Shown here piece by piece: positions 41,901 to 50,900 of a stretch of DNA of 64,000 bases. The stretch's first letter is position 1. The number at the start of each line of letters is the position of its first letter. Source of the DNA: Gordionus sp. m RMFG-2023 (lineage: Eukaryota; Nematomorpha; Gordioida; Chordodea; Parachordodidae). The notes under the pieces are model-generated. The model saw only the letters and a list, made by a program, of their open reading frames with translations, searched no databases and was not told the origin of the DNA. Where the stretch lies: NCBI RefSeq assembly GCF_954871325.1, contig NC_088775.1, positions 67,495,561-67,559,560 of the forward strand, written 5' to 3'. Position numbers and translations under genes: made by a program.

Positions 41901-44900
41901 TTTATTTTTAAGATAAAAAGCGTTTAAAAGTATATCTTAAAACGTATCTAAAAATAAATACAGATACCTCTATTATTATATCTATATACAGATACTTTTT
42001 ATAAAATGGATCTAGATACAGATATGATATTTTTGTATCTGGATACTTAAACAACTCTGTTGCCTACACTACAAAACATAAATTCTGGGATTTTGTTAGG
42101 GAGGGGTATTATGTAAGTTCCCCTCCTCCATAAATTTTATTGAAGCTCTTGAGGTCTACGGGCCTTTAGCTATATTATAAAAATAATATAATGCTTTTTT
42201 CTAAAAAATTTGAATTATTATCATATTTAAAAAGTTATTAACTTTTACTAATTTATTAATATATTGTTTACATTGGGGGGGGGGGGGGTGAGGGCTGTAG
42301 GAAAATTTTTATTACCTTAATGTATTTACGAGAGCAGGCAAATTTGCGATAGGGTGGGGGGGGGGGGGTTGGTTACGCGCTTCCTACAAAATTTCCAATA
42401 TTTCACTTTTTAAAATTGATATAAAACAAGATAAGCAGCGTAGTACTCCTATTATATAGCATATTATAAAATTATTATTTATAATTAAATATTATTACCT
42501 ACTCTACAAAATTCACATATATCACCTTCAAAAATTGATAATTTAAACATGATATTGCCGATACAAAAGTATAAAAACTATAAAATTTTGAAAAATGGGA
42601 AGAGATAAAAAAAATAGCTTCTCAAAAAAAAATTTAATTTATTTTTGATTTTTTGAACCCTCCACTTTTGAAAAGTGTCCAGGTTCGGGTACAGTCAAAA
42701 TACCAGGTTCAGGAGGGTCCGGGTTCACATCCCTTCTTTAAAGATAACATTTTTCATTCAAAATTGATTTTACTGAATCCTTTTTTAGAAGAAGGGTTCA
42801 CAGCTCTGCTAAAATATCCCATCTTTTTATTTATGTCAAATAATAAATAGTCTGTAAGCGATTGCGTGTTATTCTACTACTTGACAAAAAAGGGAGAAAA
42901 TTACAAGAAGCTTGTGAGGCGAAAGATTGCCAAAAGACGTAAGATAGCCGCTAACAATATCAACTCTAATGGCAAGCCTCAAAATGTATTGAATATTTGA
43001 TTTTCAAAATTAGATTTATTAATATTTTTGATAAATGAATGAATAATATTTATTTTCATTATATATATAGCCGCAAACGCCCTCAAAAAATGTCGACGAC
43101 TTGGTCAATTTATCCATGGACGATAACTCACAGTGTCATCTTAACAATTCGACTTGCGAAGGTTAATTTATTTACAACATGTAAATAATCTGATTCCCTT
43201 ATTTGTACCTTTTCTGTTTTGAAGAATTATAGTCAAGCGCAATATAATTATAGTTTAAAAAACCTACATATTTAATGAATATGCAAATATGATCTTAGAG
43301 TTGAGTTCTTAGGCCAATAGAAAATTTATTAATATCATTGTATATTTTTGTCATTTAGAGCTAAACGAAACATTACAAGCTAATAGGTTAGACCGTGTCA
43401 TTGAAAATATTCAAATCAAGGAAGTTGTTTTGAATAGCGATAAGCTCGAGGTCGATAAATATGACGGCCAGCTAAATGCGTAACTATAAATTTCGTTAAA
43501 AATATTTTTAAACCCTTTTTGCGCTAACTTTTTCACGTGAACAATTTTTTTGCCTTCCTTAAAATTAATGTACCAATACAACTTTATAGAGGCCGAACCT
43601 TTTACCGATATCAACCATCCGATTTTTAATAATATGTTGGAAAATATGTCTTTGGGGAATAGAATAAACCATAAATATACATATAAAGCAAATACCAATA
43701 TCCAAGTATATCATCTGACATGAATGGATGTCATGCACACGCATCCTGTATATTACACTTTTCTTTATTGAAGGTCTTCCTGCCTTCTTACTTTTTTCTT
43801 TTCACGCCAGCGTCAATTCTTTAACCACCTGGGATTTATAATTTTATATAATGTAATATATTTGATATTATTATTTGTTTTGTGAATGGATAAACTTTTA
43901 TACATGAGAATTCCCGACCCGCCATACTATATTTTTTTATTTGTGACAAGCAGAGTGCAAGTGGATTAGAACCGAAACTTTATATATTTTCTGAGATAAA
44001 TAAGCCTTATATAACTATGTATTCCTTTATCTTCGATGATGATTTTATAATATTGGTTGATTTCTTTAAATACATTTTGCAAGCAAATTAGTTGATTAAT
44101 GGAGTCCTTAATTGCTTAATGATAATTTTTGAAAATCGGTATTACATAAAATGGGGGAAAAACATGAGAGTATTTTTCCTTTTTGGATTCGTTGTTTAAT
44201 GTATAACTGATATATAGACCCTGTACTCATTTAAAACAAATAAAAGCTATTAAATATATGCCATTGCTAGTTTTCAGGAGGCTCATATGGTTAAAGATTG
44301 ATATCTAGATTAATGAATAGTGGATACCTTCATTATTTTAAATTAAAACATAGAAAACCGTAAATACCACCTTCACCAATATCTCATAAATTTTAGACAT
44401 ATACCATCAGTATTTTTAGCAATACAGATTTAGATATTTTGCTCTCATAATAGAAATTATTTTATTTGGTTTCATGCTAAATTATTATAATATTATCTTT
44501 GACTTTATTATAGTAAAATGTGCCCTTACAATTATTGTATATATTTTTACTAAATAAAAATAAATTTGAAAATATGTTAATTCATTTGAGTCCTCTATTT
44601 TACTATTTTTTTAAGAAGAAATAAACTGAAAAAACCTTAAGTTTTTACGGAATTTTTGTATTATATGAATCAGGTCGTTTAAAGAAATGGACCATCTTAT
44701 TAAATCCGAGATCAATGTATCCCTTATCAAACATGAAATTCCTTCAAGTAAAAAATCTAATGTTTTTTTGAATTTACAAAGTAATTTTAATAAAATATAA
44801 GGAAAGTAAAAATATCTTTTTATTAGAATGATCTTTTTCTTTGTCGTTTGATGGCCCTTTTTCAGGCTTACCTGGGTAGGCCAATTTCCCTTCTTATTGC

Positions 44901-47900
44901 CTTTTTCCATTTTGCGCGCTCTAGGCATCCCCTCAAGTTAACCTTACCTTTACATGCCATTATCTAGCACTTTCATCCAGCATATCTTTGGTCGCCCTCC
45001 AAGTCTTGTTTCCTTCATTTCCAGCCAATGGCATCATCTCCAAACCATCTCAGTCTATTTATTCCCAAGAAATCACCTATTGCTTCTATCCATTCAATTC
45101 TTTATCTCAAATCCTGGCTTCTTTTTCTTTCTCGTAGACTGCTCATATGCATCTGATCATTCTCATCTCCGTTCTTTTTAATTTAGCAACGTTAGTCGCC
45201 TTAATGCCCATGTCTCGCTGCCATACAACATGCTTGTATAAACCTTTTCCTTCAAAGCTAGAGGGACATTTTTATTGGTTAAAATAGAAGACATCTCTAT
45301 AAATTTCTTCTAAGCATATCTTATCCTCGCCACTACTGTCAGGTCAACGCCTTCACCTGCACTAGGAATATCCTCTAGATAACAGACCTTTCAGGCTTAT
45401 TCGATTTCCAATATGAAAACCAGTCATGATCATCTTTCACAACCTTTCTACATTCAAACGACGCGCTTGCTATCTAGGCTTCCCTTTACACAACCTTACC
45501 TATTGTAAGCCCATTTATGGCAGCAGGTACAATTGATGGTTTCTATCAACATTTCCCACATGCCTGTCTCCTCATTCTTTTCTAAACCTTCACCTCCAAC
45601 ATTACCTTCGTCTTTTCTATATTCATCCCTCCTCTTCCAGAACCCTTCTTCATTTTACAGTTTTATCCTTCAAGTCTATCTTACTTGTTGCTATCACTAC
45701 TAAGTCATCGGCATCCAGTATTTGCCATGGTACTCTTTTACGGGTCCTTCTATAATAAAAAGTAATAAACTCAAGATGGAACCCTGATGTGGCCCTACCT
45801 TTACCTCGGAACTATGACTATCCCCATCATTTATTCGAACACCCTTTCGTTCCTCGCCATGCATCACCATCACTTCTGTTATTAGCCCTTCTACATTTCA
45901 TTTCCTCAGGGCCCATTTTATAACCTCACGCGGCACTCGTTCAAATGCTTTCTCCAGATCTTTTCCCCTTTGTATTTTTCTTGCATTTGCCTCACAACAA
46001 AATAGCATTAGCAATACCCATGGCAGTAGCGTACGCAAGAATTTGGTGTGGGGGGGGGGGGATAATTAAAATTTTTTAAAATAAAATTATTGTTATTTAA
46101 AAATATCAAGCATAAATTTATTAGGACTAATAACTATTTCTAATATACAAATTTAAATTAATATGAATTATAAAAAATTAAATATATAAACCGATATATA
46201 AAAATAAATTTGATTTAAAAAATATTACGGATATAACCGGCGGCATATAAATACTTTAAATAAATCTGAATTATAAAATATTAAGTGGATATAACCAGGA
46301 TATGATGACTATAAAATAAATAATCCATAATAGAAATTTAAATTTTTTTGAGCTTTTAAAGTTTATATATAAAGTATAAAAAATCTAAATGTTGGAAATA
46401 TGAATAATTATATTTTTTATGTAAAAGAAAAATATATAAGACATTAAAAAATGATAGCACAAAATATATTATAGAAACATTATATTTTTATAATGTAAAA
46501 TCCAATCTTTGTTGGGAGTGAGCTAATCTTTCAATTATCTCATCCGTGTTTGACGTCAAATGCCCATGAATATTCAAAAGGGCCAGACCATTCAACCTAC
46601 TTTCAGAAGTTGTACTTCTTAGGTACGTTTTTAATCTTCTTAAAGAAGAGAATGTTCTCTCATTAGTTGCAGTACTAATGGGAAGAGTTGCTAATATATA
46701 TAATAATTTCAATATATTGGGAAAATAATCTAAAAGATGTTTGAAATGATGCAAAGCATCCATAGCATTTTTTGGGACTATATCAACCATAGTTAATCTT
46801 TTATACCATAGTTGGCATTCAGCTAATAAAGCATCATGAGATACATTAATGTCTTCATGAGAAAAATCTTCCAAATATTTTATTTTTTTCTATCACCATC
46901 TGAAAAAGGTTCAGAGGGCTTTTGCGGAAGTAATTTCTGCAGATTGATAAGTGCTTCTTGATGAATTAAAAACCTTTCATTTACTTGGGTTATAAATGTA
47001 CTTAAAAGAGGTATAAAGACATTTATTTTATAATATTCTTCTATTGACCCTATATTAATATTTGGACGATAAGTTTGCCTTACTGCAAGTCGAGGGAGAC
47101 AAATATTGAACTCGTATAGCTCTGCTTTTGATTCAACATTAACATATAAAATATGAAATTCCTCATCAGCATTAGCTCTAATTTCTTTGAGTTCTAATAA
47201 AATTGTCTCTGCTATTCTCATCATCTCAATCAAATCAATATCAGGTTTTTGAAAAGTATTACATAAAATAGTTGTATAATTAAATAATTTATTAATACAT
47301 TCTAATGCGAAAAATAAATTTGGTATAAGTATTGAATCCAGTAACTTGCTTGCTTCTGAAGAAATATCTCTTTCAGACCATTGTGATATTTCTGTAAGAG
47401 CATTAATAATCGGCTCTTCTAACTCGATAAAAGCTGTTACTGCTTGATGTCGAAGACTCCATCTTGTTGGGCAAGCTTTTTGCAATTTTTTTCTCCTTGT
47501 TGGGCAAGGAGTTTCAGATATAATTCTGTTCAAAATATTTTGACGCTTGGGGTATCTAAACATCTCACAGATGCTAGATATTTTACCTGATATAAATATA
47601 AAAAATTTAATTTTAATAATTAAAAACCTAAGCAATTTGATATCAATGGTAAAGAACATGAATCCGATATTGCTAAGTTGAGTGAATGGGCAGCACAGTG
47701 GACATATATAGCTGTTGGACATTTTTTTTTAATAAATGCCTGAAGCCCATTGAATTGTCCACTCATTGCACGTGCTTCATCATACCCTTGCCCACGTATC
47801 ATATTTTTATTTAGCTATATTTTTGAAAATAATTATATAATAAGATTAATTATTACTTTTAATTTTTTAAGATTCACAAATATTCATCAGCTAAAGCAGA

Positions 47901-50900
47901 CCCAGTCATGCTTGAAACAGGAATAAATTGGAGAAACATTTCCTTGATAATGTTGTTTTTATTAGTATCTACATATCGCGCACACAACGACATCTGCTCA
48001 ATGCCAGCAATGTCCATGGTCTCATCTGCCAAAATTGAGAAGCATGGGGCAGAATTGATTTCAACAATCAATTTTTCTAAAATGATATTGTTGCAAATAT
48101 CAATTATCTCATTTTGTATCCTAGGGCTGAGATAATTAGCATTTTTATTGGTACTAATGAGGCTCTCCATTAATACAGGATCTCCTAATGCTTTAAATTT
48201 TAAAAGTCCACGGAATTACCTTCGTTATCATTATTATTAAAATTTAAGCTTCCTGAATCCTTGTGGCCACGAAGTGCTAGGCCTTGCAAACCACAATATA
48301 GAATAGCCTCCTCAATAGTTAGTTTTATCTTGCCTCTATTTTCTTTTGCAATTTTAACCCTATTTTTATCAATTATTGATGAAATGGGAATCATATCCCC
48401 CTTTTGAATTGATTCTTTTGATGAAATTATCAGTTCACAGCTTTTGTTTATTAAATTATTATACTATACTTTTTTTTCTTTTTGGCATGATTTTCACCTT
48501 CAGCGTTTTTTAAAAAAAGTCTAATATCCATGACTAGAAATTTGAAAATTATAATACCGGGAAATTTATAAATAATAGATAAATATTACGCCACAAGGAA
48601 AACTTGAAAATGAAATTAATTGATAAAGTAAATTAGCAAATGAAAAAGGTAATAATATAAAAATTTAAAAAGAAATAGATATGAATAATTATAATTATAA
48701 TAAAATATAAAAATATAAAAAATAATATTTTTGAAAAATATGTCCGGCATCTGCATTTTGGCTTTGGGGGGGGGGGATTTGTCCCCCTATTCCTCCCCCC
48801 CCCGCTGCGTACGCCAAGGTAAAACCGAACTGCATATCATTCAATTTCATTTGGTCCCTTATTCTCCTTTTCTAACTCTCTCAAAAACCTTTATTGCATG
48901 TTACAAAAGTTTAATTGCTCTGTGATCCACAATCTAGAGGATTACCCTCCCCTTTGCATATCGGGATTAGAACATATAAAATATATTATTTTAGGCATGC
49001 TTTATTTTTGATACTTATTTTTTAAATATTTTTATTAAAAAATCATGATTTTTGCCAAGCCTAATTTATAATAATAAAATGTAGTAATTAATTCGACTTA
49101 TATGCATAATATTGTAAAATGTAGGGGTGATAAAATGTTTTTTTTGAAAATAAATTATTTAAAATACTAACAAAAATATAATTGATTTTAATTACAATTT
49201 TTATTCAAAATTATTAAAATATATCAGTTTAATAAAAAGTCAAATAAATTATTTAGTGCTGATTCATTTGTTTATCGGTAAATTTAACGTTTTACAGGAT
49301 AGATGTTTTCTGCACATATTTTACCATCTCAATAAATCGTTAATTATCTTTTAGACACTGCACATCTAGCTCGTCCCAGGAGTGCTCAGACAACCCAGAA
49401 AGTCTTCACGCCTGGCCTTGATAAAGACCCTTACGAATTTCGACCTGAACTTCCTTTTGACCAGTTAAATAAAACTTATTCTACCCACTCTTATCACGTC
49501 ACCTCCCGTCCCTCAAAGAGGTTTGCGTCTCCGCCTCTCCCTATCTCTTGTAAAAATCAAATCACCAATAAACTTATCTTTCTTTAGCTTTTTAATATTT
49601 TATTTTCATTTTATGAAATCATTTGTTTATTTACCTAATAATGTTTATCTCAAATTGTGAACAATAAACCTTTGATCTTATTTACTAATTAGTCATAATC
49701 AGCTAATTTGTCAAATTTATTAAGGAATCATTATACTTTTTATTCCCTTAATCCTTCATTGGTATCTTAAGATTCGTGTCCCATAAATCAACTCTAATTT
49801 TTGAACGTTATAAGAGAAGAATCAACAAAAAAACATAGAAAAAATATTTAAAAAAACACAACAATATCGAGGGAACATTAGGAATTTTTTTTTAAATCTA
49901 GCTATTATTTTTATATTATGATTTAACTAAAACATCAAAAGATTAAATTCACAAACTTTCGAAACTTTAATTAAAAAAAATAAATAAGCTATTTTAAATA
50001 TAAAAATAAAAACTAGAACATTTCAAAAAATTAACATACAATTTCATTAAAATTTGCAAAAGTTTTGAAACTTTTCGAATTTTTTTAAAATGATTTTGGA
50101 CATAACCTTCTAAAAATACTTTATTAAAATTTTATTACAATATTATAAAATATGTCGGTAAGTGTTGGGTGATGTTCAATAGATTGAGTACAAGAAATCT
50201 GTACCAAAGGTGAGAAACAGATTTTTATGAATTATTTAGAAAACGCATATGCCATCAATTGTTCTAGGTTTAAATGTAAACATTTTATTTACAATTATTT
50301 ATTAGGCTGATGTTGAATATATATTTCAATTAGTTAATATTAAAGGTTATATAAATGTTTGCTTTTATACACTATAAATATAGTGAGTTGATTCACAACA
50401 CCACCAACATTTATAAAAACTGTTTATAATAAACCCTTTCTAAAAAATTTTTCATAATCTTAATTAGTGCTAACATTTTATTAAATGAACAAAAAGGAAT
50501 TTTTTTTATTTTCAAAATAATTCATGGCATAGATTTTTTTTCCTCATCTGTTTACATTTTTTGAAAAAAAACAACTAAATATACGTATTTTTAAAACGAT
50601 TCTTAAAGCACTGCCCCATAGAGATGCTAATCCTTTTAACGAATCCTTCTTCCCGTCACTTCAGCATTCCACCGAAAAACGTCTCAAATTGAATCGCCAT
50701 ATTGGCAGTAGCGAAAATAAAATAGACACTCTCACTTTCCACCAAGAAAGAGAAAATTTCGTGCTTAAAACAATGCCGACCAACGTCGAAATCAAAACAC
50801 CTTTCACCATATTTTCTACCTTTTCGGGTAAATATTTTTTATCATATTGGGCCTCCTTCGAATACTTATTGGTAATATTAATAATATCTTAGAATTAGGA

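Larger units (their letters stand above)
44830..48960 (-). mobile_element. Decayed LINE, split by a hAT transposon
   Basis: Minus-strand reverse transcriptase fragments. 48,960-48,820: PLDCGS ... DMQFGF. 46,020-45,640: KDLEKAFERVPREVIKWALR, VGPHQGSILSLLLFI and ILDADDLVVIATS. Near 45,500: remnants of a Cys-rich CxxC...CHKW motif. About 45,080: INRLRWFG, a typical 3' segment. Many frame breaks. The order is that of a non-LTR element of the RTE/jockey-like type. The hAT at 46,024-48,819 interrupts it between the QFGF and the LEKAF segments. Confidence 0.8.

Noticed and set aside
43411-43698. 95-codon minus-strand frame
   Set aside because: Lies antisense to NCOR-like exons 16-17 and shows no family motif.
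47908-48135. Plus-strand open frame over 47.9-48.1 kb
   Set aside because: Antisense to the hAT transposase ADETMD region.
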